Shown: positions 54,988-63,041 of the stretch, one piece after another
Layout of the letters: every line of letters begins with the position of its first letter
How positions within the stretch are numbered: position 1 is the stretch's first letter
Assembly (NCBI GenBank): GCA_016869275.1
Contig: VGEO01000002.1
Span: 1-64,000, forward strand
Direction of reading: 5' to 3'
DNA length: 64,000 bases
Source of the DNA: Alphaproteobacteria bacterium
GTDB lineage: Bacteria > Pseudomonadota > Alphaproteobacteria > SHVV01
Program-made: the position numbers and the translations under genes
The notes under the pieces: model-generated
What the model saw: the letters and a program-made list of their open reading frames with translations, nothing else
Databases searched by the model: none
Told to the model about the DNA's origin: nothing

Positions 54988-56213
54988 GCCCGGTGCGGCA
55001 CGATCTTGCGCGCCAGAGCTTCGTCGTTGCTCGGCGTGACCCACGGTTCGACCAACCGGCTGACGTTGACAAGACCTTCGAGCAAGCCGGGCACGACGAT
55101 CTCCGAGGGGAGCTTCTGGCTCGGCAATGCCCTGAGCGCGTCGGCCATGACTTTGGCATCGTAGCGGCCGTCGTCAACCAGCATCTGCACCAGCCCGAGC
55201 TCGGCCGCCCGGCTGACCCGGATGTACTGTTCGAGCCGGGGCGCCGTGCGCGGCACCATGATCGCCCGCTTGTCGAGCGACAGGACCTCGCAGAAGGTGT
55301 TGTAGCCGCCCATCGATACGACCCCGGCCGCGTTCTTCTCCAGAACTTCCATGTGGGGGTCGAACGTGATCGCTTCGACCCGTCGCAGGCGGTTGGCCCG
55401 GTCGAGAAAATTGGCTTGGCGTTCCGGCTGCATGAAGGGTCCGAACACGAGCAGCGCCGGATACGGCAGCATCGGATCGCTTTCGTAGGCGCGCAGCACC
55501 CAATCGACCAACGCCTCGCCGTCGCCGCCGCCGCCGGTTGTCACCAGGATGTAGGGGCGGCGGGTGATGTCGAGCGTGCGCGCGGTCGGCAACTGAACCG
55601 AGACCGAACGCGGCAGATACCCGGTATAGGTGATCTTGCGTTCGATTTCGCGCGGCAGGCTGATATCGGCGAGCGGCTCGCAAATCTGCGGCAGGCCGTA
55701 GATCCAGACCTCGTCGTAGACCCGGCGCAGCGCCGGCAGCGCCCGCTTGCGCTGCCACTCGGGCTCGAGCAGCGCCGGTTCGTCCAAGACGTCGCGGAGC
55801 CCCAGCACCAGATGGGTGCCGCGCTCCTTCAGCACGTAAAGCGTCTCCTCGACTTCGCCGCGCAACCCGAGCGGCTCCTTGTCGACGATGAAGACATCGG
55901 GGTCGAACGCCTCGGCGGTGTGCTTGATGATCGAAGAGCGCATCTTGAGCGTCTCCTCGATATCGATGTGGAGGTTGAGCGAGGTGTATTCGCCGTTCCG
56001 GAGCTTGATGACGCCGGGGATGCGAACGAAATCGACCCGGGCACGAAAATCGAAACTGCCGATGATGGGCGATCCGGAGAGGATCAGAACCGAAATCTCT
56101 TGAAAACGCTCGACCAACGCATGGGCAATCGTTCGGCAGCGCCTCAGATGGCCGAGGCCGAACGTGTCGTGACTGTAAACGAGGACGCGTGCCCCCGGTT
56201 GGGTCCTGGCCAC
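54984..56213 (-). CDS. COG4671-type predicted glycosyltransferase (GT28-like)
   Basis: 409 residues. It starts MARTQPGARVLVYSHDTFGLGHLRRCRTIA (in parts residues 1-30) and has ILVTTGGGGDGEALVDWVL for the donor domain and VSMGGYNTFCEVLSLDKRAI for the donor loop. Members of this group occur in alphaproteobacterial envelope-polysaccharide clusters. It is the first gene of the overlapping minus-strand operon that ends at 49608. Its upstream region (56214-56509) is shared with the divergent cyclic-nucleotide-binding protein gene. Confidence 0.88.
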   Translation of the reverse strand: MARTQPGARVLVYSHDTFGLGHLRRCRTIAHALVERFQEISVLILSGSPIIGSFDFRARVDFVRIPGVIKLRNGEYTSLNLHIDIEETLKMRSSIIKHTAEAFDPDVFIVDKEPLGLRGEVEETLYVLKERGTHLVLGLRDVLDEPALLEPEWQRKRALPALRRVYDEVWIYGLPQICEPLADISLPREIERKITYTGYLPRSVSVQLPTARTLDITRRPYILVTTGGGGDGEALVDWVLRAYESDPMLPYPALLVFGPFMQPERQANFLDRANRLRRVEAITFDPHMEVLEKNAAGVVSMGGYNTFCEVLSLDKRAIMVPRTAPRLEQYIRVSRAAELGLVQMLVDDGRYDAKVMADALRALPSQKLPSEIVVPGLLEGLVNVSRLVEPWVTPSNDEALARKIVPHRA

Positions 56214-56509
56214 GGTCGCTCCCCCTGCCGCTTTGTTGTCGCCACTATCGCACGCTCGAAATAGGCTAGGAAAGCTTTTTTGTCCAAAGCCTTAGACGAG
56301 AGCAATCGGCGCGATGGTTGGCATCGGCAGTGGCCCTGGCTGGACATCGGTGCGGTCGGCACGATATGGATGGACGAGTGGGCGCGGTCCGGTGGGTACC
56401 GGGACTGCACCAATGGCGTAAGGCGTGGTGGCGGAAGGTAACCGCCCAATCCGGCCGACCTACTACTGGTAGGGGTATTAGAGCCGGATAGTTCAACCGG
56501 GAGGACGGG
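56214..56509. other. Divergent intergenic region, glycan operon and cNMP-binding gene
   Basis: 296 bp between genes reading away from each other. It must hold both promoters, but I see no convincing sigma-70 pair. A short A+T-rich patch at about 56260-56290 (AAAGCTTTTTTGTCC) is the only distinctive segment. GGGAGG at 56499-56504 is the ribosome binding site of the rightward gene. No CRP-type TGTGA-N6-TCACA site is present. Confidence 0.5.
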
Positions 56510-56959
56510 GTGAGTCTCAACGAAGAAGTCGAACTCCTGCGCAACATTCCGCTCTTCGCGCGGATCGAGCCCTCGAAGCTCAAGCTGCTGGCGTTCACGA
56601 GCGAGCGCTTAAGCTACCAGCGCGGCCAGGATTTGTGCGTCCAGGGTGAGGACGGCGATTCCGCCTACATCATCATCGAGGGCACCGCCGAGGTCATCGT
56701 CAATACCCAGACCGGGCCGCTGACGGTTGCCGGCATGAAAAAGAACGACGTGGTCGGCGAAATTGCGATCCTCTGCGACGTGCCGCGGACGGCGACGGTG
56801 CGGGCGACCAGCGACCTGACGGCGCTCCGTATTTCGAAGGACCTGTTTTTCCGGCTGGTGACGGAGTTTCCGCAGATGGCGGTCGAGATCATGCGGGTAT
56901 TGGCGGGCCGTCTCAACACCACGACCGCGCAGTTGATGCAGGCGCGCGCCAAACACTAG
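56510..56959 (+). CDS. Cyclic-nucleotide-binding domain protein (stand-alone)
   Basis: 149 residues from a GTG at 56510, preceded by GGGAGG. It is a single Crp-type cNMP-binding barrel: LLRNIPLFARIEPSKLKLLAFTS (in parts), GEDGDSAYIIIEGTAEV, and the phosphate-binding cassette region VVGEIAILCDVPRTATVRA. No DNA-binding helix-turn-helix follows, so it is not a transcription factor; such proteins sense cAMP/cGMP or act by protein contact. The nearest cyclase gene in this window (42202) is broken. It lies 35 nt before the methyltransferase gene. Confidence 0.87.
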   Translation: MSLNEEVELLRNIPLFARIEPSKLKLLAFTSERLSYQRGQDLCVQGEDGDSAYIIIEGTAEVIVNTQTGPLTVAGMKKNDVVGEIAILCDVPRTATVRATSDLTALRISKDLFFRLVTEFPQMAVEIMRVLAGRLNTTTAQLMQARAKH

Positions 56960-56994
56960 CCGGGCGTTCGCGTCGTCGGTCTCGGGTCCCGCGC

Positions 56995-57591
56995 ATGTCG
57001 CGCGAAAGCCGCCTCGAAAGTTTCATCCATCGCATCACCGCGCAGCGCGCGTGCTTGAACTACGCGGCGTTGCTGGTCCGCGGGCAGGGCGGCCCGGTGA
57101 TCGAATTGGGGCTCGGCAACGGCCGCACCTACGATCATTTGCGGCTGCTGTTTCCGGACCGCGACATCTTCGTCTTCGAGCGTCGGATCGAAGCCCATCC
57201 CGACTGCGTCCCCGACGCCCGGCACGCGATCGTCGGTGACTTCCGCGTCACCATGCCGAATGCGCTGGCACGGATCGGGCGGCGCGCCGCCTTCATCCAC
57301 GGCGATTTCGGCAGCGCCGACAAGGTCAAGACCGCGGCGCTCGCGCGCTGGCTGGGACCCCGCATCGTCGCACTCGCGGCGCCAGGCGCGATCGTTGCCA
57401 CCGATCAAGTGCTGACCGCGCCCGGCCTCGAACCGATTCCGCTTCCGGCGGCGGTCAGCGCCGGGCGCTATTTCATGTATCGCGTCAAGCCGGTCCCGGT
57501 GCGAAATCGACCCACACCGGCACGTGGTCGGAGGCGCGTGTCCACCCGCGTACGCGCCGTTCGGCCGCGGCGGCGACGACGGCGCTCGTGA
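56995..57591 (+). CDS. Class I SAM-dependent methyltransferase-like protein
   Basis: 198 residues. Motif I is GGPVIELGLGNGRTYDHL (residues about 32-49), then DIFVFERRIEAHPDC (motif II Glu) and AAFIHGDFGSADK. The family core ends at YFMYRVKPVP, about residue 166. The last about 30 residues (RGRRRVSTRVRAVRPRRRRRRS in part) lie in the antisense of xthA and look like accidental read-through after a lost stop codon. The target is unknown. Confidence 0.8.
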   Translation: MSRESRLESFIHRITAQRACLNYAALLVRGQGGPVIELGLGNGRTYDHLRLLFPDRDIFVFERRIEAHPDCVPDARHAIVGDFRVTMPNALARIGRRAAFIHGDFGSADKVKTAALARWLGPRIVALAAPGAIVATDQVLTAPGLEPIPLPAAVSAGRYFMYRVKPVPVRNRPTPARGRRRVSTRVRAVRPRRRRRRS

Positions 57592-58285
57592 GGGTGGGCG
57601 TGACCCACACGTGGTCGAGGCGGCGGCCGCGGTCGCTCGCGGCCCAGTCGCGCGCGCGGTAGCTCCACCAGCTATAGAGCTTGCGGTCGGCCGGTACGAA
57701 GCGACGGACGGCATCGACCCAGGCTTGCGTCCGTTGCAGCCGGCCGAGCTTAGCGACCTCGACTGACGTGTGCGAGACGACGTCGAGCAGCTGTTTGTGC
57801 GACCACACGTCGTGTTCGAGCGGCGCGATGTTGAGGTCGCCAACCAGCACGGCCCCGGCCGTGGGCACGGTCCGCTCGGCGAACCAGGCCGTAATCTCCT
57901 CGAGGAAGCGCAGTTTGTGCGCGAATTTCGGGTTGGTTTCGGGGTCGGGCACGTCGCCGCCGGCGGGGACATAGACGTTATGGATCTCGAGCCCGGTGTC
58001 GAGCGTCGCCATCACGTGTCGGGCATCGCTGTTGCCGCCCCAGCTCAGGATTTCGTGGGCGGCGATCGGAATCCGCGAAAGCACGGCGACGCCGTGGTAG
58101 GCCTTTTGGCCGTGAAAGACGAGATGGTCGAAGCCCATCGCTCGGCAGGCCGCTTCGGGAAAAAGCCCATCCTCGACCTTGGTCTCCTGCAGACACAGCA
58201 CGTCGGGGTCGAGCGCGCGAACGACGCGGCGCAAGAGCGCCAAGCGATGGCGGATCGAATTGATGTTCCAAGTCGCGATCCGCAC
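57485..58285 (-). CDS. xthA: Exodeoxyribonuclease III (AP endonuclease)
   Basis: 266-residue EEP-fold enzyme repairing abasic sites. Motifs are MRIATWNINSIRHRLA (Asn metal ligand), CLQETKVED (Glu), VLVGDLNIAPLEHDV (Asp/Asn), RRLDHVWVTP and TRASDHVPVWVDF (catalytic Asp-His). All are intact. It lies in the ftsK-lolA-xthA neighbourhood usual for alphaproteobacteria. Its 3' end overlaps the convergent methyltransferase gene by 107 bp. It begins 8 nt after the unknown acidic protein gene. Confidence 0.96.
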   Translation of the reverse strand: MRIATWNINSIRHRLALLRRVVRALDPDVLCLQETKVEDGLFPEAACRAMGFDHLVFHGQKAYHGVAVLSRIPIAAHEILSWGGNSDARHVMATLDTGLEIHNVYVPAGGDVPDPETNPKFAHKLRFLEEITAWFAERTVPTAGAVLVGDLNIAPLEHDVWSHKQLLDVVSHTSVEVAKLGRLQRTQAWVDAVRRFVPADRKLYSWWSYRARDWAASDRGRRLDHVWVTPTLTSAVVAAAAERRVRGWTRASDHVPVWVDFAPGPA

Positions 58286-58293
58286 GGCCGCGA

Positions 58294-58869
58294 CTACAGC
58301 AGGTGAAGCGTTTCGCCGATGATGCCGATCGGCCAGCGCCCGCGTTCGAACAGGCGGTACTTGCGGGCGAACGGATGATCCTCCTCGCCGACCGCGAGCA
58401 CGACGAGCAGGGCGCCTTGACAGATGCCGTGCGCGGCTTCGAGCGCGGCGTTCAACGTTTCCTCGTCGTCGTAGCCGGCTTGGGCGGCGCGCTGGATCGC
58501 CAGGTCGCGTACCGCCGTCTGCACGATGTTGCCGGCGTCAGCCAGCGCGGCCTCGAGGTTGTCGGGCCCGACCGTAGCCGCCGCTTCCTCGGCCAAGGCG
58601 CCGGCGAGTTGGCCCTCGATATCGGGTGACGCGAGGTCGGGGTCGGCCGCGAGCTCCGCGGCATCGGCCCACGCGGCGGCGGCGACCGCGATGCCCGGGA
58701 ATCCGAGCGCCTCGGCGTAGGCGAGTCCGAGTTCGGCCAGATCCGGCTCGAACGGCCGGCCGGCATGAACGAACCACGGCACATGCTGGATCGACTTTAC
58801 GAAGCGGACGCCGGCGATCAGGCTGGGATAGTCGTCGAGATCGAACGCGTCGTCGGAGTCGTCGCTCAC
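58294..58869 (-). CDS. Acidic protein of unknown function
   Basis: 191 residues from a GTG at 58869. I recognise no domain. It is rich in Ala, Asp and Glu, with an acidic start (SDDSDDAFDLDDY), a segment VRFVKSIQHVPWFVHAGRPF, and helices such as PDNLEAALADAGNIVQTAVR and ETLNAALEAAHGICQGALLV. No signal or membrane helix, so it is probably cytoplasmic. It lies 7 nt after the ferredoxin reductase gene and 8 nt before xthA, which suggests joint expression. A longer frame to 59208 overlaps the reductase gene and is non-coding. Confidence 0.7.
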   Translation of the reverse strand: MSDDSDDAFDLDDYPSLIAGVRFVKSIQHVPWFVHAGRPFEPDLAELGLAYAEALGFPGIAVAAAAWADAAELAADPDLASPDIEGQLAGALAEEAAATVGPDNLEAALADAGNIVQTAVRDLAIQRAAQAGYDDEETLNAALEAAHGICQGALLVVLAVGEEDHPFARKYRLFERGRWPIGIIGETLHLL

Positions 58870-58876
58870 GATCGGG

Positions 58877-59905
58877 TCACGCCGAAACCGCCGCGCGCTT
58901 GTGGTCGAAGTAATCGGCAAACCAGTTCTTCCGCCGCACGCCGGCTTTCTCGAGCACCTTGGCGGTCGCTTCGACCATCGGCGGCGGCCCGGCGATGTAG
59001 ACGCGGACGTTCCGGCCCGGAGCGAGGTCGGCGGCGAGCGCGTCGGATACAAACCCGGCGCGGCGGCTCTTGACGGCCTTCGCCTCGGACAACGCGAGCG
59101 TGAACTTGAAGTTCGGAAACTTCGCCGCCAGGCCGCGGAAGTGATCCTCGAGGTAAATGTCGCGCTCGGCGCGAACCCCGAAGTAGAGCTCGAGCGGTTG
59201 GCGCACACCGGCGGTCAAAGCCATGTCGATGATCGACTTGATCGGTGCGATGCCGGTGCCGCCGGCGACGGCGATGATCTCGGTGCCGTGGTACTCGCGA
59301 AAGAACGCGTTCCCGTAAGGCCCTTTTACCGTGGCGGTCATCCCGATGCGGAGTTTTTTCGCGACAAACCCGGCGATGTCGCTGCCCGGTACGCAGCGGA
59401 TGTGAAAGTCGAGCGTCGGATCGCCAGGCCGATTGGCCATCGACAGATCGCGCGCATCGAGGCCATCGAACGCCACGCGCGCGTATTGGCCGGCCGTGAA
59501 TACGAACGGTCCGCCGGCGACGATCGCCAGCTTGACGATGACGATATCGTGGGTAGCGGGCAGGATCGCCGCGACCCGGCAGGGGAATTCGCGCGCGATG
59601 TTGGCGAAGCGCGGCACCACGTCGCGCGGAATCAGCGCGACGGTGCAATCGCTCGTCAGACGCGCGCGGCAGGCGAGGAAACGGCCGAGACCGCGTTCTT
59701 CGTCGCTACAGGCGACTTGGGTGTGGCTGTCATGGTCGATGGTGCCGGCGACCAGGATCGACTTGCACGATCCGCACACGCCGGTCTTGCAGTAGCGCGG
59801 ATAGCTGATGCCGGCATCGAGCGCGGCGTCGAGCACGAATTGATCGGCCGGCATGGCGAAGCTCGCACCGGTCTGATCGATGGTGACGGTGTGGAATTTG
59901 GGCAC
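58877..59905 (-). CDS. Ferredoxin-NAD(P)H reductase, [2Fe-2S]-FAD fusion (AscD/phenol hydroxylase P5-like)
   Basis: 342 residues. The N-terminal plant-type ferredoxin has Cys39, 44, 47 and 79 (PRYCKTGVCGSCK, then RFLACRA). The FAD-binding part contains GQYARVAF and DLSMANRPGD (RxYS-like), and the NAD(P)H part starts at IIAVAGGTGIAPIKS. It ends RVYIAGPPPMVEATAKVLEK. It would move electrons from NAD(P)H to an oxygenase or dehydratase. No oxygenase partner is encoded nearby, so the partner is unknown. It sits between lolA and the unknown acidic protein gene. Confidence 0.88.
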   Translation of the reverse strand: MPKFHTVTIDQTGASFAMPADQFVLDAALDAGISYPRYCKTGVCGSCKSILVAGTIDHDSHTQVACSDEERGLGRFLACRARLTSDCTVALIPRDVVPRFANIAREFPCRVAAILPATHDIVIVKLAIVAGGPFVFTAGQYARVAFDGLDARDLSMANRPGDPTLDFHIRCVPGSDIAGFVAKKLRIGMTATVKGPYGNAFFREYHGTEIIAVAGGTGIAPIKSIIDMALTAGVRQPLELYFGVRAERDIYLEDHFRGLAAKFPNFKFTLALSEAKAVKSRRAGFVSDALAADLAPGRNVRVYIAGPPPMVEATAKVLEKAGVRRKNWFADYFDHKRAAVSA

Positions 59906-59961
59906 AGGGAGGCCTGACGCCGCGCATCCTATGAATCGCGCGGCACCCCGTCAAATCGCGC

Positions 59962-60624
59962 TCACGGAATGCTGGGCCCGGAGTCGGTGAAGACGAACAG
60001 GCGGATATCGAGGGCGAGATTGGTCTCGACGTCGAACAGCGAGACCTTGGTTTCGAACTTTTGCGGATCGGTGACGATCCACTGCCTGAGTTCAAGCGGC
60101 TCGGCCCCGAACACGAGCGTGATGTCGCCATCGTCCTTGCGCTCGGTGTCGTAGGCGGTGACGTAGATCAAGCCGGGCTCGGTGCGCAGCGACTTGACGG
60201 CGACGCGGCCCGAGAGCTTGACCTCGCGCGCGACCAGGAAGCCGATCGGGGTCGAGCCCAGCGGAACGCGATCGACCTGGTCGAGCTTCTTGTCCCATAC
60301 CACGAGCCAAGTGCCGTCGGCGACGATCAGGAGCGGCGTCGGCGGGTCGTACTGAAAGCGAATCCGCCCGGGGCGGCGCATGAAGACCAGGCCCTCGGCA
60401 ATGCGCCCGTCGGGCGCGATCTGCAGAAATCGGCCTTTGAACGACTGCACGCTGTTGAGATAGGTCTCGATCCGCGCGATCTGCGGGTCGACGACGACGC
60501 CCGGCCGCGCGCCGGTCTGGGCGCCGGCACCGCCGCCGTCCACGACCGCCGCGGCGAGGATGATGCCCGCGAGCGCGCCGCGGATCGGGGCGAGCAATCC
60601 ACGCCGCGCCGTCGCACGCGTCAT
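59962..60624 (-). CDS. lolA: Outer-membrane lipoprotein carrier protein LolA
   Basis: 220-residue periplasmic chaperone that ferries lipoproteins from LolCDE to the outer membrane. An N-terminal export signal (GALAGIILAAAVVDGGGAGA, residues about 17-36) is followed by IETYLNSVQSFKGRFLQIAP, GRIRFQYDPPTPLLIVADG and VAVKSLRTEPGLIYVTAYD. Its ATG overlaps the ftsK stop by 4 nt. The lipoprotein partners in this window include LptE and the DUF3576 protein. Confidence 0.92.
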   Translation of the reverse strand: MTRATARRGLLAPIRGALAGIILAAAVVDGGGAGAQTGARPGVVVDPQIARIETYLNSVQSFKGRFLQIAPDGRIAEGLVFMRRPGRIRFQYDPPTPLLIVADGTWLVVWDKKLDQVDRVPLGSTPIGFLVAREVKLSGRVAVKSLRTEPGLIYVTAYDTERKDDGDITLVFGAEPLELRQWIVTDPQKFETKVSLFDVETNLALDIRLFVFTDSGPSIP

Positions 60625-63023
60625 TCGAGCGCGTCGATATCGCGGCCCAGCACCTCGCGCTTACCGACGTGATTGGCCTGCGTGACCACGCCCTCGCGCT
60701 CCATCCGCTCCATGATGCGGGCGGCGCGGTTGTAGCCGATCTGCAAGTGCCGTTGCACGAAACTGGTCGAGGCCTTGCGCTCGCGGCAGACCAGCGCGAC
60801 CGCTTGATCGTAGAGCGCATCGGCTTCGCCGCCGGCATCTTCGTCGCCGAACGGCTGATCGGGCTCTTCGGTGACGGCATCGACGTATTGCGGGACGCCC
60901 TGGGTTTTCAGGTAGGAGACGACACGCTCGACCTCGCCGTCGGAAACGAACGGGCCATGGACGCGGGTGATGCGCCCGCCCGACTGACGAAACAGCATGT
61001 CGCCGGAGCCGAGCAGTTGCTCGGCGCCCTGCTCCTCGAGAATGGTCCGGCTATCGACCTTGGACGTGACCTGGAAGCTCACCCGGGTCGGGAAGTTCGC
61101 TTTGATGGTGCCGGTGATGACGTCGACCGACGGTCGTTGCGTCGCCATGATGATGTGGATGCCGGCGGCGCGCGCCATTTGCGACAGCCGCTGCACCGCG
61201 GTCTCGATCTCCTTGCCGGCGACGATCATGAGGTCGGCCATCTCGTCGACGATGACGACAATGAACGGCATCGGCTGAAGATCGAGCATCTGCTCCTCGA
61301 ACAGCGGCGCGCCGGTTTGCTGGTCGAACCCCGTCTGCACTGTCCGCTTGATGACCTCGCCCTTGGCTTCGGCCTCGGCGAGGCGCTCGTTGTAGCCGGC
61401 GATGTTGCGGACGCCCAGTCGCGACATCGCGCGGTAGCGGGTCTCCATCTCGCGCACCACCCACTTGAGCGCGACCACCGCCTTGCCCGGGTCGGTCACG
61501 ACCGGCGCCAGCAAGTGCGGGATACCCTCGTAGACCGACAGCTCGAGCATCTTGGGGTCGATCAGGATCAGGCGGCACTGCTGCGGCGACAGCCGATAGA
61601 GCAGCGACAAGATCATGGTATTGATCGCGACCGACTTGCCCGATCCGGTGGTGCCGGCGATCAGGAGATGCGGCATGCGGGCCAAGTCGGCGATCACCGG
61701 TTCGCCGGCGATGGTCTTGCCGAGCGCGAGCGTCAGGTGCGACTGGGTGTTCTCGTAGTCGGCGCTCGCCAGCATTTCGCGCAGCACCACCGTCTCGCGC
61801 TTGGCGTTGGGGATCTCGAGTCCGATTACGTTCTTGCCCGGGACCACGGCGCCGCGCACCGAAACCACGCTCATCGAGCGGGCGATATCGTCGGAAAGGC
61901 CGATCACGCGCGAGGTCTTGACGCCCGGCGCCGGCTCGAACTCGTAGAGGGTGACGACCGGGCCGGGCTGAATCTGGGTGATCGCGCCGCGGACGCCGAA
62001 GTCGTTCAGGACCGCTTCGAGCAGACGGGCGTTCTGCTTGAGCGCGTCGTCATTGGCGTTCTCGCCGCCCTTGCGCGGCTCGGGCGCCGACAGGTGGCTC
62101 AAGGGCGGCAGGTGGTACTCGCCCGGGACGAGGTCGAGCGTTGGCTGCTTCTCGGCGGCAACGCGCTTCCCGGACTCGACCTTGGCGCTGCGCTTGGCGA
62201 CTTTGGGCGCCGCGATCGGGTCGGCACCGTCGTCGCGCGTCGCGGTGAGCGCGGGTCGGACCGGGTTGGCCTCCGCGGTTTCGCCCTCGTCCCCGAGATA
62301 AGGGTCGCGCCGGATCGCCGGCGCGCGTTCGCGCACCGCCGGCGCCGGCGGCGGTTCGGGCGCGATCCACAGGCCGATGCGATGCACGGTTCGGGCGGTC
62401 CAGGTGAGGGCACCGGCGATCGCGAGCGGCGTGCGAGAAATAGCGCGCCATTCGGCGCCGGCCAATCCGAGCGCGACCGCCAATGACGGGATCGCGAGCG
62501 CGAGCGCGAGGACGATGACGCTCGGCTCGGCGGGAAGGCCATCGACCATCGCCGCCGCGGCGCGCGCTTCGCGCCACAACAGATCGCCGATCCACCCGCC
62601 GGCGCCCGCCTTGAGCGGCCAGGCGGCCGGGAGCGGGATCGCCGCGACGAGGACGGTGGCGCCGACGAGCGCGAACGGGACGAGGACGACGCGGAGAACG
62701 TAATGGCTCAAACCCCGGTGCGACCCGATCCGCCAGGCCCAGGCGACCAAGAGGATCGGCACCAGCGCGGCGGTCGCGCCGATCGTCTGCAGGAGCAGGT
62801 CAGCGACCAGCGCGCCCGGCGTGCCGAGCAGGTTCTGGGCGGCGTGCGGGCTCGCGGTATTGAGGCTGGGATCGGCGGCGTCGAACGACGCGAGCGCGAC
62901 CGCCAGCGCGACGGCGAGGGCAAACAGCACGGTCGCGCCGATTTCGACCAATCGCCGGTGCAAGAACTGGCGCAGCGGTTCGGGCAGAAAAGCCAAGCGT
63001 TGCGAGGGAGCCGATCGGGTCAT
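60621..63023 (-). CDS. ftsK: DNA translocase FtsK
   Basis: 800-residue septal DNA pump that clears chromosome termini at division. Four membrane helices lie in residues about 30-190 (for example VLFALAVALAVALASFDA and VILALALAIPSLAVALGLAG in part), then a Pro/Arg-rich linker. The motor has LIAGTTGSGKSVAINTMIL (Walker A, about residue 456) and FIVVIVDEMADLMIVAGKE (Walker B). The C-terminal gamma winged helix (ASTSFVQRHLQIGYNRAAR) reads KOPS sites. Length is normal for alphaproteobacteria. Confidence 0.97.
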   Translation of the reverse strand: MTRSAPSQRLAFLPEPLRQFLHRRLVEIGATVLFALAVALAVALASFDAADPSLNTASPHAAQNLLGTPGALVADLLLQTIGATAALVPILLVAWAWRIGSHRGLSHYVLRVVLVPFALVGATVLVAAIPLPAAWPLKAGAGGWIGDLLWREARAAAAMVDGLPAEPSVIVLALALAIPSLAVALGLAGAEWRAISRTPLAIAGALTWTARTVHRIGLWIAPEPPPAPAVRERAPAIRRDPYLGDEGETAEANPVRPALTATRDDGADPIAAPKVAKRSAKVESGKRVAAEKQPTLDLVPGEYHLPPLSHLSAPEPRKGGENANDDALKQNARLLEAVLNDFGVRGAITQIQPGPVVTLYEFEPAPGVKTSRVIGLSDDIARSMSVVSVRGAVVPGKNVIGLEIPNAKRETVVLREMLASADYENTQSHLTLALGKTIAGEPVIADLARMPHLLIAGTTGSGKSVAINTMILSLLYRLSPQQCRLILIDPKMLELSVYEGIPHLLAPVVTDPGKAVVALKWVVREMETRYRAMSRLGVRNIAGYNERLAEAEAKGEVIKRTVQTGFDQQTGAPLFEEQMLDLQPMPFIVVIVDEMADLMIVAGKEIETAVQRLSQMARAAGIHIIMATQRPSVDVITGTIKANFPTRVSFQVTSKVDSRTILEEQGAEQLLGSGDMLFRQSGGRITRVHGPFVSDGEVERVVSYLKTQGVPQYVDAVTEEPDQPFGDEDAGGEADALYDQAVALVCRERKASTSFVQRHLQIGYNRAARIMERMEREGVVTQANHVGKREVLGRDIDALE

Positions 63024-63041
63024 CTCAAAGGACCTCTTTCA

